Source of the DNA: Sphingobium limneticum | GTDB lineage: Bacteria; Pseudomonadota; Alphaproteobacteria; Sphingomonadales; Sphingomonadaceae | DNA: 64,000 nt | Assembly: GCF_008710155.1 (NCBI RefSeq) | Contig: NZ_VYPZ01000011.1 | Span: forward strand, 1-64,000 | Direction: 5' to 3' | Shown: positions 35,463 through 44,478 of the stretch, piece by piece | How positions within the stretch are numbered: position 1 is the first letter of the stretch | Layout of the letters: the number at the start of each line of letters is the position of its first letter | Translations under genes and position numbers: made by a program | Notes under the pieces: generated by a model | Told to the model about the DNA's origin: nothing | Databases searched by the model: none | What the model saw: only the letters and a program-made list of their open reading frames with translations

Positions 35463-35860
35463 GCAGCGATGTGACGCAGGAGCAGCGCCGCGCGATCGAG
35501 CAGGATTGCGCCCGGCTGGTCGCGCTCTACGCCAATTTGAACGATGCCGGGCGCTGGGCGGACGTCGCGGCGCTCTACGCGCAGGATGGCCGCATGGCGC
35601 GCCCGACCGCGCCCGACGCATGGATCGTGGGGCGGGACGCCATCCTGGCCGCCTTCCTCTCCCGCCCGGCGCGGACCACGCGGCATGTCTGTTCCAATGT
35701 GGTGATCGACGTGGTGAGCGAAGGCGAAGCGATCGGCGAAAGCGCTATGCTGTTGTTCACGGGCGATGGAGCGCCTAAAGTCGGCAGCTTTCACGACCGT
35801 TTCGTGGCGGTAGAGGGGGAATGGCGCTTTGCCGAAAGGCGCGGTAGCCTGACATTTTAG
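35459..35860 (+). CDS. SnoaL/NTF2-fold protein coupled to the MetE-like gene
   Basis: A 133-aa NTF2-like protein starting with GTG that overlaps the MetE-like stop codon (GTGA). The pattern DCARLVALYANLNDAGRWADVAALYAQDGRM is typical of SnoaL_4-type proteins. No enzyme activity can be assigned from the sequence. The tight coupling suggests that it works on the substrate or product of the methyltransferase-like protein. Confidence 0.75.
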   Translation: MSSDVTQEQRRAIEQDCARLVALYANLNDAGRWADVAALYAQDGRMARPTAPDAWIVGRDAILAAFLSRPARTTRHVCSNVVIDVVSEGEAIGESAMLLFTGDGAPKVGSFHDRFVAVEGEWRFAERRGSLTF

Positions 35861-35935
35861 TTGCCGCGATTTCCGAGCCGCCGGACACTCCGGTCCGGCT
35901 CGAAATCGCTCCGATAATAAGGGGTATCGCCGACC

Positions 35936-36697
35936 ATGAATGGGACCACGCCGTCCACCGTCAAATCGGCGATGCGCACCATCGACATCATCGAATATGT
36001 CGTCGCGCGGCCGGCCGGCGTCGTCGCGCAGGAGATTGCGGCGGGCCTGGCCATTCCGGTCAGCAGCCTGTCCTACCTGCTCGCAACCTTGGTGGAACGT
36101 CACTATCTGGCGCGCGAAGGGCGGCGATATTTGCCCGGCCCGGCGCTGGAACGGCTGGCCTCGCCCCGCGTCGCCATGTCGCTGGCCGACAAGGTCCGGC
36201 CGCTGGTCAAGTCGCTGCGCTTGCAGATCAACGAGACGGCGTCCTTCTTCGTGCGCGACGGCTGGTTGCTGGAGGCGATCGTCACCGAGACGGCGGAACA
36301 GTCGCTGCGCTATTCGATCAGCGTGGGAACGCGCAGCCCGCTCCATTGCCTGGCGGCGGGCAAGGCGCTGCTCGCTCACCTGAGCGACGCGGAGTTGGAC
36401 GCCTATTTCGCACAGACGCCGCTGGAACGCTTTACCCCCAGCAGCATCGTCGATGTGGCGCAATTGCGCGCCGAACTGGCAGAGATCCGCGCGACCGGCA
36501 TCGGCCGCACGCGGGAGGAATATACGCCGGGCATTTGCGGCCTGGGCATAGCGGTGGTGATCGACGGCGAAGCGGTCGGCGCCTTCGCGCTGGCCATCCC
36601 CGTCCCGCGCTTCACCGCCGAGGTGGAGGGGCGGACCATCGCCAAGCTGGAGCAGGCCGTCAGCCTGTTCGCGGCGGCGGAGATGCCTGCCGTCTGA
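35936..36697 (+). CDS. IclR-family transcriptional regulator
   Basis: A 253-aa regulator with an N-terminal winged helix (SAMRTIDIIEYVVARPAGVVAQEIAAGLAIPVSSLSYLL, split here by description) and a C-terminal IclR effector domain (YSISVGTRSPLHCLAAGKALLA and GICGLGIAVVIDGEAVGAFALAIP). IclR proteins often control aromatic catabolic genes such as protocatechuate or gallate pathways. It lies 75 bp after the NTF2-fold gene and may control that pair or the convergent O-demethylase operon. Confidence 0.9.
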   Translation: MNGTTPSTVKSAMRTIDIIEYVVARPAGVVAQEIAAGLAIPVSSLSYLLATLVERHYLAREGRRYLPGPALERLASPRVAMSLADKVRPLVKSLRLQINETASFFVRDGWLLEAIVTETAEQSLRYSISVGTRSPLHCLAAGKALLAHLSDAELDAYFAQTPLERFTPSSIVDVAQLRAELAEIRATGIGRTREEYTPGICGLGIAVVIDGEAVGAFALAIPVPRFTAEVEGRTIAKLEQAVSLFAAAEMPAV

Positions 36698-37061
36698 GAG
36701 AGGGTGCGATACTGGCGCCACAACTTGGCGACAGCCGAAATTCACACCGTTGCAGGGGTATATGGGCGTAAAGCGCTCGCGAAGCGTTCCCCAAGCGTCT
36801 GCAATGCGCCGGTGTCGCGCCGCGTGGGTGACAACGACGCGACGGATGCGCGACGATCGCGCGCCAGTCACGCGACATAAAGGCGACCGGAATGCGGCAG
36901 GACCGCACCCTATAGGGTCCGGATACGCGGGGATGCAGGACGGGTCGGAGCTGTGATCCATTCGTCAGGATAGATCAGCTATTATCCTACATTGGAAGGC
37001 TTGTGTGGAACGGGTGCGAATGGCTCGTTTGCATGGATGGCAAACGCCCCCAATTCTATGC
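36698..37061. other. Gap after the IclR gene, no gene seen
   Basis: Within the 556-bp non-coding region between the convergent IclR and O-demethylase genes this first part holds no convincing coding frame on either strand and no recognised site. Confidence 0.5.
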
Positions 37062-37177
37062 CGTCATCCCAGCGAAGGCTGGGATCTCAGGCATGGATGC
37101 GCTGCGTGAACGGACAGTGCGAGGCGGCTGGCCTTCCTTTACTGCCGCCTGAGACCCCAGCCTTCGCTGGGGTGACG
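37062..37177. repeat. REP-like pair (element D)
   Basis: Two oppositely oriented hairpin units of the form ATCCCAGC-GAAG-GCTGGGAT: 37062-37091 and 37148-37177 (CCTGAGACCCCAGCC...GGGGTGACG). The unit is a common intergenic repeat type of sphingomonads. It stands between convergent genes. Confidence 0.8.
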
Positions 37178-37196
37178 ACTATGAAGCAAACGAAAA

Positions 37197-37222
37197 CGGG
37201 GGACGCCTTCCGGCATCCCCCG
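37197..37222 (-). terminator. Terminator of the O-demethylase gene
   Basis: Stem CGGGGGA(T/C)GCC / GGCGTCCCCCG with a four-base loop, followed on the minus strand by TTTTCG. It lies 32 bp after the gene end. Confidence 0.75.
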
Positions 37223-37253
37223 CTCCAACCCCGCTCGGGTATAGATTAGCCGA

Positions 37254-38654
37254 TCAGGCGGCCTTGGTGCGCCAGCCGTCGGCATAATTGTCGCGCGCGG
37301 CTTCCGAATAGGGGACCGAGGAGACGATCGCCTTGATTTCGGTCTGCACATGGCGTTCGACGGTCGGCTTGCTCGTGCCGCCATCGGGTTCGCCCCACAG
37401 CAAGGTCACTTCGGTGCCGGGCGCGGCGAACTCGGCATCGACCATCGCCAGCGCCAGGAAGCGGCCGGCGTTGATGGTGTAGCCGATCCAGGTCGACAGG
37501 CCGACGGTCTTGCCGTCCTTGAGCACCGCGTCATAGGGGTGCATGCAATAGACGGCGCTGGGGAATTCCAGGAACTTCGCCTTGTCGCCGGTCTGGAGCA
37601 TGGAGCTCATGACGCGGACGATATCCTCATTGTCGAGGGCCAGCGTCACCTTCTGGCGATGAGGCTGATCCTTGATCTTTTCCAGCGCTTCGCGGCCGAC
37701 GAATTCATGATCGAACTTGACCATGATGCCATAGCCCAGCTCCCAGGGGTTCAGATAATAATCCTCGATCTTGTCGGAGACGAAGCTGCCGCCGAGCGAG
37801 CATTTGCCTTCATAGCTGTTGGCGCCGATCCATTCACGGAAGCCCTTCGAGCCTTCGCCGGTGTAGGTGGCGGGCAGCGGCGAGGGGATCCAGCCCGATT
37901 CCAGCGTGTTGGACGAATAGGTACGGCCGCCGCAGAGGGTCAGGCCATAATCCTTGCCCGCTTCGATGAGCGCGTTGCGAACGGTGTCATAATCTTCCCA
38001 GGGACCAAACAGCTCGTAACCCGGCTGGCCGGCCATGCCGTGACGCAGCGCGCGCACTTCGACGCCGGCGATGGTGATCGGCGCCATGTGGAAGAATTTC
38101 AGGTCCGGCGGGGTCTGGCCCATCGCCTGTTCCAGCACCGGCATGGCGTTCGGGCCCTGCAGCTGGAAGCGATAGTTGCGGCGATAGCCCTGCTGGTCGA
38201 GCGGACGGGCGATGGTGCGTTCGTCGCGTTCCACCTTCACGTCCCACTTGCCGGTCGAGGCCCAATATTCGACCCATTCGATCGAGGGGGCGCGGCCGAC
38301 CAGTTCGAACTTTTCTTCTTCCAGATAGAAGAGGATGACGTCGCCGATCACATAGCCTTCGGGGGTTACGGGGGCGAACTGCTTGGCGCGGTTCGGCACG
38401 AAGCCCTTGAAGCTGTTGGGGGCGAGATAGGCCAGCATATCGAACGCGCCAGGGCCGGTGACGAGCAGGTCGACCATGTGGAAGCTCTGGTTGAACAGAA
38501 CCGAGCTTTCCGCCCAGCTGCGCTGTTCGTCGCGCCAGTTGCTATATTCGCCGGGCACGCCGGGATAGGCGTTGGGGCCGACCTGCTGATTGCGCAGGAA
38601 TTCGACGATATCACCCTTTTCATCGAGCAGCTGTTGCAGGGTCTTGTCAGTCAT
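37254..38654 (-). CDS. THF-dependent aryl O-demethylase, LigM/DesA (GcvT-like) family
   Basis: A 466-aa protein of the aminomethyltransferase fold, closely alike by eye to vanillate/3-O-methylgallate demethylase LigM and syringate demethylase DesA of Sphingobium SYK-6: LKFFHMAPITIAGVEVRALRHGMAGQPGYELFGP, then TLESGWIPSPLPATYTG and GGSFVSDKIEDYYLNP (read as separate motifs). These enzymes move the methyl group to tetrahydrofolate, giving methyl-THF and a catechol-type product, without oxygen. Which methoxy-aromatic is used is not clear. It follows the alpha/beta hydrolase gene by 30 bp and ends at a good terminator. Confidence 0.9.
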   Translation of the reverse strand: MTDKTLQQLLDEKGDIVEFLRNQQVGPNAYPGVPGEYSNWRDEQRSWAESSVLFNQSFHMVDLLVTGPGAFDMLAYLAPNSFKGFVPNRAKQFAPVTPEGYVIGDVILFYLEEEKFELVGRAPSIEWVEYWASTGKWDVKVERDERTIARPLDQQGYRRNYRFQLQGPNAMPVLEQAMGQTPPDLKFFHMAPITIAGVEVRALRHGMAGQPGYELFGPWEDYDTVRNALIEAGKDYGLTLCGGRTYSSNTLESGWIPSPLPATYTGEGSKGFREWIGANSYEGKCSLGGSFVSDKIEDYYLNPWELGYGIMVKFDHEFVGREALEKIKDQPHRQKVTLALDNEDIVRVMSSMLQTGDKAKFLEFPSAVYCMHPYDAVLKDGKTVGLSTWIGYTINAGRFLALAMVDAEFAAPGTEVTLLWGEPDGGTSKPTVERHVQTEIKAIVSSVPYSEAARDNYADGWRTKAA

Positions 38655-38684
38655 TCAAACCTCTCCTTCGACTTGTTTGGAAAT

Positions 38685-39431
38685 TTACGAAATATGAGCA
38701 TGGGCAGGCATGGCGAGCCATTCCTGTATCCCGGCATGGAAGGCCCGGGGCGCTTCGGCCGGCATCATGTGCCCGGCGCGTTCGACGACACGCAACTGCG
38801 CGCCGGGAATCGTGGCTGCGATGGCTTCATGCTGGGCGACCGGCGACCATTGGTCCTGCCGCCCGACGATCGCGACGGTCGGGCAGGCGATGGTGGGGAG
38901 CAACGCGTCCACTGACGGGCGGTGCAGCAGCGCCTCGATCTGCGCTTCGAACGTGGCAAGGCCAGCGTCGACCGCCATGGCATAGAGCAAGTCCATCAGC
39001 GCTTCGTCGCGCAGGCCGGCAAAGCCCATCATCGGCGGCAGCCATTGGGCGACCAGCGCAGCCATGCCCTGATCGCGGCCAAGGTCGCGCAGCGTGTAGC
39101 GCCCTTCCCGCTCGCCGGGCTTGACCGGATGGACGCCGGTATCGACCAGCGCCAGCCGTTCGACCCGGTCGGGTACCTTGCGAATCACTTCCAGTGCGAC
39201 CCGCGCGCCCATGGAATGGCCGAGCAGGGCGCAGCGACCAGGCATGCGGGCGATGGCATAATCGGCCATCGCCTCGATTCGATCGCAACCGGCATAGAAA
39301 CCGTCCACAACCGCGCTGCCGGGAAAAGCGGCCAGCGTTTCGCCGAACATGCGGGAATCGCACAGCAATCCCGGCAGGATCAGGAGGGGCGCGCCTAGAT
39401 CGCGATCTGATGATTTCGCATCCATGAACAT
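38685..39431 (-). CDS. Alpha/beta hydrolase
   Basis: A 246-248 aa hydrolase with the nucleophile Ser73 in GHSMGARVAL and the catalytic His221 in RAGHMMP; the oxyanion region LILPGLLCDSRMF is also typical. Members hydrolyse esters or C-C bonds of ring-cleavage products. It is the first gene of the operon with the O-demethylase; a carboxylic ester of a methoxy-aromatic acid would fit but is not shown. Two close ATG codons (39431, 39425) are possible starts. Confidence 0.85.
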   Translation of the reverse strand: MFMDAKSSDRDLGAPLLILPGLLCDSRMFGETLAAFPGSAVVDGFYAGCDRIEAMADYAIARMPGRCALLGHSMGARVALEVIRKVPDRVERLALVDTGVHPVKPGEREGRYTLRDLGRDQGMAALVAQWLPPMMGFAGLRDEALMDLLYAMAVDAGLATFEAQIEALLHRPSVDALLPTIACPTVAIVGRQDQWSPVAQHEAIAATIPGAQLRVVERAGHMMPAEAPRAFHAGIQEWLAMPAHAHIS

Positions 39432-39510
39432 TTCATCTACACGAACATATTGCCCCTTGCCAGTCGAAAAATGCGTTGCCGCGTCTTTATGAGGCGAAAG
39501 GACGCCGCTC

Positions 39511-39550
39511 TTGACAGTGGCCGGATTTCCGCCAAACTTACACTGTAAGT
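39511..39550 (+). promoter_or_regulatory. Promoter with overlapping operator upstream of the second Rieske gene
   Basis: A consensus -35 TTGACA (39511-39516) is followed after 17 bp by AAACTT. A palindrome ACTTACA-C-TGTAAGT (39536-39550) overlaps the -10 position, so a repressor bound there would block transcription. It lies in the gap between the divergent hydrolase/O-demethylase operon and the Rieske gene. Confidence 0.65.
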
Positions 39551-39577
39551 CTGATAAAAGTCAGGAGAGGCGCAATC

Positions 39578-40612
39578 ATGTATCCCTTCACCACTGGTTC
39601 GTTCGCAGTCCGCAATGGATGGTATGTCGCCGCCTTCACCCATGAAATTGGGGAAGCGCTGCTGGCGCGCACCATCCTCGACCAGCCGGTCGTCCTGTAT
39701 CGGAAACAGGACGGTCGGGCGGTGGCGGTCGGCGGGCGATGTCCGCACCGCCATTTCCCGCTGGGCAAAAGCTGTCGCAAGGGGGACGGCATCGTGTGCG
39801 GCTATCATGGCATCGCCTTCGGGCCGGACGGGCAATGCACCGATATTCCGAGCCAGAGCTTCACCCCGCGATCCTATCATATCCCCAGCTACCCGCTGGT
39901 CGAACATGGGCTATGGGCGTGGATATGGATGGGCGAGGCTGACAAGGCCGATCCCGTGCTGTTGCCCGATCTGGAAGCGATCGGCCTGACGCCGGGCATG
40001 ATCGCGCGGGCGCTGTTCGTGGAGCATGTGAAGGGCCGGGCGCAGTTGCTGAACGACAATCTGCTAGACCTGACCCACCTCGCCTTCCTGCATGGCAGTT
40101 CGATCGGCACGCTGGACAATGCAGCGACGCCCGAAGAGGTGGTCAAGCGACCCGGCTTTCTGAGCAGCCGCCGTCATATGCGCGATGCGGAGGCGCCGCC
40201 GGTGGTTGCGCATATGGGCCATCACCTGGCCCGGATCGACCGGGTGAGCGGGATGGATTTCCACCTGCCGGGGTTTCATGCCGGGATCGACGAAAGCCGA
40301 TATCCGCAGGGTCACGCGCGGGCGGGCGAGGCCTTTGCATCGAGCCGGGTCTATCATGCGGTAACGCCGGAAACGCCGCATAGCTGCACCTATTTTTTCG
40401 CCATGGCGACGACGGACGCGAGTGCCATCGCCATCATGGAAGACTATCTGCGCCCCGTGATCGCCGAGGACAAATTCGCCACCGAGGAGATCGAGGCGAT
40501 GCTGGCCGTGGTGGGCGAGAATCCCGAGGAACTGCTGCTGAAGAGCGATCGCAATGCGGTGGAAGGACGGCGCATGTTGCAGGCGATGATGGATGCGGAG
40601 CGGGTGGGGTAG
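39578..40612 (+). CDS. Rieske non-heme iron oxygenase, VanA-like (second copy)
   Basis: A 344-aa oxygenase with Rieske ligands Cys55-x-His57 and Cys74-x2-His77 (RCPHR and CGYHG) and mononuclear-iron motif NDNLLDLTHLAFLH (His167, His172). It belongs to the vanillate-demethylase/phthalate-dioxygenase group and needs a reductase that is not in this window. It differs clearly from the Rieske protein at 2751, so the two probably act on different methoxy or hydroxy aromatics. GGAGAGG precedes the ATG. Confidence 0.88.
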   Translation: MYPFTTGSFAVRNGWYVAAFTHEIGEALLARTILDQPVVLYRKQDGRAVAVGGRCPHRHFPLGKSCRKGDGIVCGYHGIAFGPDGQCTDIPSQSFTPRSYHIPSYPLVEHGLWAWIWMGEADKADPVLLPDLEAIGLTPGMIARALFVEHVKGRAQLLNDNLLDLTHLAFLHGSSIGTLDNAATPEEVVKRPGFLSSRRHMRDAEAPPVVAHMGHHLARIDRVSGMDFHLPGFHAGIDESRYPQGHARAGEAFASSRVYHAVTPETPHSCTYFFAMATTDASAIAIMEDYLRPVIAEDKFATEEIEAMLAVVGENPEELLLKSDRNAVEGRRMLQAMMDAERVG

Positions 40613-40629
40613 ATTTCCAACACTCTCCT

Positions 40630-40733
40630 CCGTTCGTGCTGAGTAGGGTCTGAGCCTGTCGAAGACCCATATCGAAGCACTGTTCCTTCGATACGCCACT
40701 TCGACAGGCTCAGTGGCTACTCAGGACGAACGG
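40630..40733. repeat. REP-like inverted repeat (element B)
   Basis: Nested arms CCGTTCGT...ACGAACGG (ends) and TGAGCCTGTCGAAG (40651-40664) with CTTCGACAGGCTCA (40699-40712). The same family as element A. It lies between the convergent Rieske and MFS genes. Confidence 0.85.
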
Positions 40734-40746
40734 GTTTGGTTCTGTC

Positions 40747-42081
40747 CTAAATCGCATCCTCATCCGCCACGCGCAGGTGGGCGGTCAGCAGGACCAGCGC
40801 CGCGACGGCGGAGCCGAGCGCCAGGGCGAGCGAGGTAATGCCCCGCCCTGCCCCGACCGCCAGTAACTGGCCCGCAAGGAAGGGGCCGAGCGCGGCGCCG
40901 CAACGGCCGAAACCGATCACCGTGCCGGTGCCGGTCGCACGCAAGGTGGTGGGATAGATGTTGGCGATCAGCGCATAGAGCCCGACGACCGATCCGTTGG
41001 CAAGGAAGCCGAGCAGGAAGGCCGCGCCCTGCAGCATCACGATGTCGGCCGGCACGGCGCCAAAGGCGGCGACCGCCGCCCCCGCGCCGGCGAGGCCGAA
41101 CAGCACCAGCGGACGCAGGCCCAGGCGCGGCGACAGGAAACCCAATATCAGCCCCCCGGTCGCGCCGCCCATGTTCATGAATACCGACACGATCGTCGCC
41201 TGCGACGGATCGAAGCCAAGCGACACGACCAGCGCCGGGGTCCAACCCAGCGCATAATAGAAGGTCATCATGTGCAGGCCGTACATGAAGATGAGCGCGA
41301 TCGTCGTCGCACGATAGCGGTCGGTGAAGAGCGCGCCGATGGAGGCCTTCGGCTCCTCCAACGCGACGAGGCGACCCGCGAGCGGCTGGCCCAGACGCTT
41401 CAATATGGCGTTGATCCGCGCCAGCGCATCCGGCCCGCCGCGCGTCGCCAGCCAGCCGATCGATTCGGGCAGGAACAACAGTACCAGCGGCACCATCACC
41501 GCCGTCGCGCCCGCACCGAACAGGAAGATGGATTCCCAGCCATGATGTTTGAGCAACTGCGCCGCCGCCCAGCCGCCGACGATACCGCCGGCAGGATAGC
41601 CCGCCGCCATGATGCTGACCGACAGGTCGCGACGCTTGCGATTGGCGAACTCCGCCGACAGGGCGTTCACCGCCGCCAGCACTGCGCCGAGGCCAAGGCC
41701 GGTATAGGCGCGCAGCAGGCAGAGCAGCAGCACGTTGGAGGCGAAGGCGGAAGCGGCCATGCCGCTGACCATGATGGCGAGGCACAGCAGCACCTGCGGC
41801 CGTCGCCCGATCCGATCGGCCAACTGGCCCAACGTCAGCGACCCCACCACCATGCCGGCAAGGCCTGAGGATACGACCAGGCCGATCGCGCCGGGGCCGA
41901 TGTTCCATTGCTTCGCGATGCCGGGCGCGGCGAAGGTGACCGCCAATATGTCGAAGCCATCAAGCGCGTTGAGCAGGAAGCAGATCGCGATGGCGACGCA
42001 TTGCGGCAGGCGCATCGGCCGGCTGCCCAAGATGCTGCGCGGATCGTCGGCGGGCAAAGCCCTTGTCTCAATCGATGCCAT
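40747..42081 (-). CDS. MFS transporter, aromatic acid:H+ symporter (AAHS, PcaK/VanK-like)
   Basis: A 444-aa transporter with 12 predicted membrane segments. The AAHS start segment NALDGFDILAVTFAAPGIAKQW, with the conserved Asp in DGFD, and the loop motif GQLADRIGRRP (2-3) are present. It should take up an aromatic acid such as vanillate, ferulate or protocatechuate with protons. The ATG at 42081 has GAGAGGG upstream; a much longer frame to 42465 covers the promoter and is not coding. It is divergent from the second MFS gene with a shared operator between them. Confidence 0.92.
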   Translation of the reverse strand: MASIETRALPADDPRSILGSRPMRLPQCVAIAICFLLNALDGFDILAVTFAAPGIAKQWNIGPGAIGLVVSSGLAGMVVGSLTLGQLADRIGRRPQVLLCLAIMVSGMAASAFASNVLLLCLLRAYTGLGLGAVLAAVNALSAEFANRKRRDLSVSIMAAGYPAGGIVGGWAAAQLLKHHGWESIFLFGAGATAVMVPLVLLFLPESIGWLATRGGPDALARINAILKRLGQPLAGRLVALEEPKASIGALFTDRYRATTIALIFMYGLHMMTFYYALGWTPALVVSLGFDPSQATIVSVFMNMGGATGGLILGFLSPRLGLRPLVLFGLAGAGAAVAAFGAVPADIVMLQGAAFLLGFLANGSVVGLYALIANIYPTTLRATGTGTVIGFGRCGAALGPFLAGQLLAVGAGRGITSLALALGSAVAALVLLTAHLRVADEDAI

Positions 42082-42202
42082 GCGGCGCCCCTCTCCTATT
42101 TCTGGTTGTAGGCAGCACTGTATGCCGGCGACACAGTTTGTAAACCGGCGATATGCACGATCCCACCCAGCTTCTCCGCTTGTGCGCCCTTCTGAATAAA
42201 TA

Positions 42203-42214
42203 TAACGTTCGTTA
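42203..42214. promoter_or_regulatory. Shared palindromic operator, copy 6
   Basis: TAACGTTCGTTA between the divergent AAHS transporter (start 42081) and the Bcr/CflA transporter (start 42242). It can serve both promoters. Confidence 0.7.
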
Positions 42215-42241
42215 CTAATTAGGGAGAGGGTTACATCATAT

Positions 42242-43462
42242 ATGGCACAAGCCGATCGCCGTTCGGGTCCGCAGGAGACGGAACCGACCCTGTTGCTGGG
42301 CATCGCCTTCGGCTTCCTGTCCTCGCTCGGCCCCTTTGCCATCGACCTGTATCTGCCGGCCATGCCGGGCATGGCGCAGGCGATGGCGGCGGACAGCGGC
42401 GCGGTGCAGCGTACCCTGTCCGCCTTTTTCCTGGGGCTGGCGCTGGCGCAGATTCCGCTCGGCACGCTGGGCGATCGCTATGGCCGGCGTCGGCCCCTGA
42501 TTGGCGGGCTGTTGCTGTTCGCGATCGCATCCATCGCTTGTGCCATGGCGACCAGCCTAGACATGCTGATCGCGTGCCGCTTTCTCCAGGGCATGGGTGC
42601 ATGCGCCGGCACGTCGAGCGTGCGGGCGATGATCCGCGACCGGCATAGCGGCCATCGCGCGGCGCAACTGATGGCCTTCACCTTCCTGATCATCGGCATA
42701 TCGCCGGTATTGGCGCCACTGGCGGGCAGCTATTTGTTGCAGGCGATGAGCTGGCGCGGGCTGTTCCTGCTGCTGGCCGGCGGCGGGGCGGTGGCGTTGA
42801 TCGCGGTGTCGATCTTCCTGCCCGAATCGCTGCCGCCGCAGCGGCGGTTGCATCGCCAGCCGATGCTGCATGCCTATGGCCGGCTGCTCGGCACGCCTGC
42901 CTTTCTGGGCTGGACGCTAGTGGCGGGACTGGCGACGACCGTGCCCTTCGCCTTCGTGACCGCCGCGCCCTTCATCTACACGCAGGGCTTTGGCCTGAGC
43001 GCACACCATTATAGCCTGTTGCTGGCGCTCAATGCCGTGACGTCGATCATCGCCACCCAGTTCGCGCCATCGCTGATGCGGCGGCTGGGCGCGCGGCCGC
43101 TGGTCACGGGTGTGGCGCTGGTCGCGATGGGCGCGACCGCGCTGATCGCGATGGCGGGCCTGACGATGCCTGTGCCGATCGCCCTGTTCCAGCCATGGTC
43201 GATGCTGCTCTTCGCCCTGTCCGGCTTCATCCTGACGCCGGCCGCCATATCAGCGCTGGATGCCGCAGCGGGCGGCGCGGGCGCGGCGGCCGGGCTGCTC
43301 GGCACATTGCAGCTGGCGATCACGGCGGCGGCCAGTGCGGCGGTATCGCTGCTGCCGTCGGTGTCGATCCTGCCGCTGACCGGGGTGCTGGGCGTCAGTT
43401 TCCTGACGATGCTGCTGGTGATGCTGGCGCTTGGCGGACGGGCTTCGCCCGCCAGCGCCTGA
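42242..43462 (+). CDS. MFS transporter, Bcr/CflA drug-efflux type
   Basis: A 406-aa, 12-TM transporter. LGDRYGRRRPLIGGL (loop 2-3), FLQGMGACAGTSSVRAMIRDRH and the opening SSLGPFAIDLYLPAMPGMAQ are typical of the Bcr/CflA group of exporters. It probably exports a phenolic or other toxic intermediate, since it carries the shared operator of the catabolic genes. It ends 15 bp before the end of the convergent MarR gene. Confidence 0.9.
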   Translation: MAQADRRSGPQETEPTLLLGIAFGFLSSLGPFAIDLYLPAMPGMAQAMAADSGAVQRTLSAFFLGLALAQIPLGTLGDRYGRRRPLIGGLLLFAIASIACAMATSLDMLIACRFLQGMGACAGTSSVRAMIRDRHSGHRAAQLMAFTFLIIGISPVLAPLAGSYLLQAMSWRGLFLLLAGGGAVALIAVSIFLPESLPPQRRLHRQPMLHAYGRLLGTPAFLGWTLVAGLATTVPFAFVTAAPFIYTQGFGLSAHHYSLLLALNAVTSIIATQFAPSLMRRLGARPLVTGVALVAMGATALIAMAGLTMPVPIALFQPWSMLLFALSGFILTPAAISALDAAAGGAGAAAGLLGTLQLAITAAASAAVSLLPSVSILPLTGVLGVSFLTMLLVMLALGGRASPASA

Positions 43463-43477
43463 ACCGCCCCCGTTCGC

Positions 43478-44014
43478 TCAGGCGGCGGGTTCGTCGTCTC
43501 CATCGGGGCGGGTGAATTCCAGGAAGCGGCTGTTGCCCGCCTCGTCATTCGCCTCCAGCGTATCGACCAACGTGTCGAGATACTGGTTCAGCGTATCGAC
43601 TTCCTTGGCTTTCAGGTCGGAGACGAGATAGGTGGCGACCTTGTCGGTCTGCGGCCGCATCAACCGATAGAGCCGCCGCCCCTCATCCGTCAGGACCAAT
43701 ATCTTGCGCCGCTTGTTGGCGGGGTCGCGTTCCACCGTGATGCGGCCGTGCTTCTGGAGCGCGGCAACCGCGCGCGAGACGCTCATCGGATTGACCCCGG
43801 TCATCTCCGCCAGTTCATGGCTGGCCGAATTGGGAAAGCGGCCGAGCAGCATCAGCAGGCGGAACTCGTTAAGGCTGATCTTGTAGCGATGCTCCAGATA
43901 GGTGGAAAAAGGCGCCATCAGCTTGTTCGCCAGCCGCAGGACGCGGTGGAGCGTATCGGCGGGACTGGCTTCGGCCGACGCCGACGGCTTTTGGGACGGG
44001 CTGCTGTTCGACAT
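43478..44014 (-). CDS. MarR-family transcriptional regulator
   Basis: A 178-aa winged-helix protein: helices around RLLMLLGRFPNSASHELAEMTGVNPMSVSRAVAAL, wing RDPANKRRKILVLTDEG, and a coiled C-terminus. The ATG at 44014 has GGAAG before it. It lies between copies 6 and 7 of the shared operator and so is a good candidate for the protein that binds those sites, although a TetR protein is equally possible. The ligand is unknown; MarR proteins often respond to phenolic acids or their CoA esters. Confidence 0.88.
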   Translation of the reverse strand: MSNSSPSQKPSASAEASPADTLHRVLRLANKLMAPFSTYLEHRYKISLNEFRLLMLLGRFPNSASHELAEMTGVNPMSVSRAVAALQKHGRITVERDPANKRRKILVLTDEGRRLYRLMRPQTDKVATYLVSDLKAKEVDTLNQYLDTLVDTLEANDEAGNSRFLEFTRPDGDDEPAA

Positions 44015-44042
44015 GGTCTTCCGATAGGGCATCTGCCGGCGC

Positions 44043-44444
44043 TCAAGTCAAGCCGACGATGGCACAGCCCACGCTGGTGAACCGGCCATCGACGACGTGA
44101 TAATGGATATATTGGCGCATTTGCTGCACTTCGCCCTTCGCGATCGGCATGAACTGGTCGAGGCCGTTAGCGGCAAGGGTGGCGGCGTCGAGATCCTGTG
44201 TTGCTTCCACCCGGATGATCCCTTCCAGCGCGACCAGCTCGTCGCTGGCGGCGAAGCGCTCGATCGTCAGCGTCTCGATCACATGGGCGTGGAGGAAGCT
44301 GTAGAAGCGCTTGAACGCGTCGCGCGTGCCAAGGTCGACGCCAAAGAAACGGATGCTGGCGCCGGGCGCGTAGAAATCGAAGACCGTGTCATAGTCGCGA
44401 TCGTTGAAGGCGTGCGCATAGCGGTCATAATCGGCGCGGTTCAT
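44043..44444 (-). CDS. SnoaL/NTF2-fold protein
   Basis: A 133-aa NTF2-like protein (YDRYAHAFNDRDYDTVFDFYAPGASIRFFG). It has the single small domain of the SnoaL type and no signal. It is divergent from the similar gene at 44543 with a perfect operator between the two. Function not assigned. Confidence 0.75.
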   Translation of the reverse strand: MNRADYDRYAHAFNDRDYDTVFDFYAPGASIRFFGVDLGTRDAFKRFYSFLHAHVIETLTIERFAASDELVALEGIIRVEATQDLDAATLAANGLDQFMPIAKGEVQQMRQYIHYHVVDGRFTSVGCAIVGLT

Positions 44445-44478
44445 GGCGCTTTCCTCTTCCTTGGCTCTTGTTCTTTTA

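Noticed and set aside
37062..37177. Possible CRISPR-like repeats
   Set aside because: Only two units in opposite orientation, no spacers and no cas genes; this is a REP-like pair.
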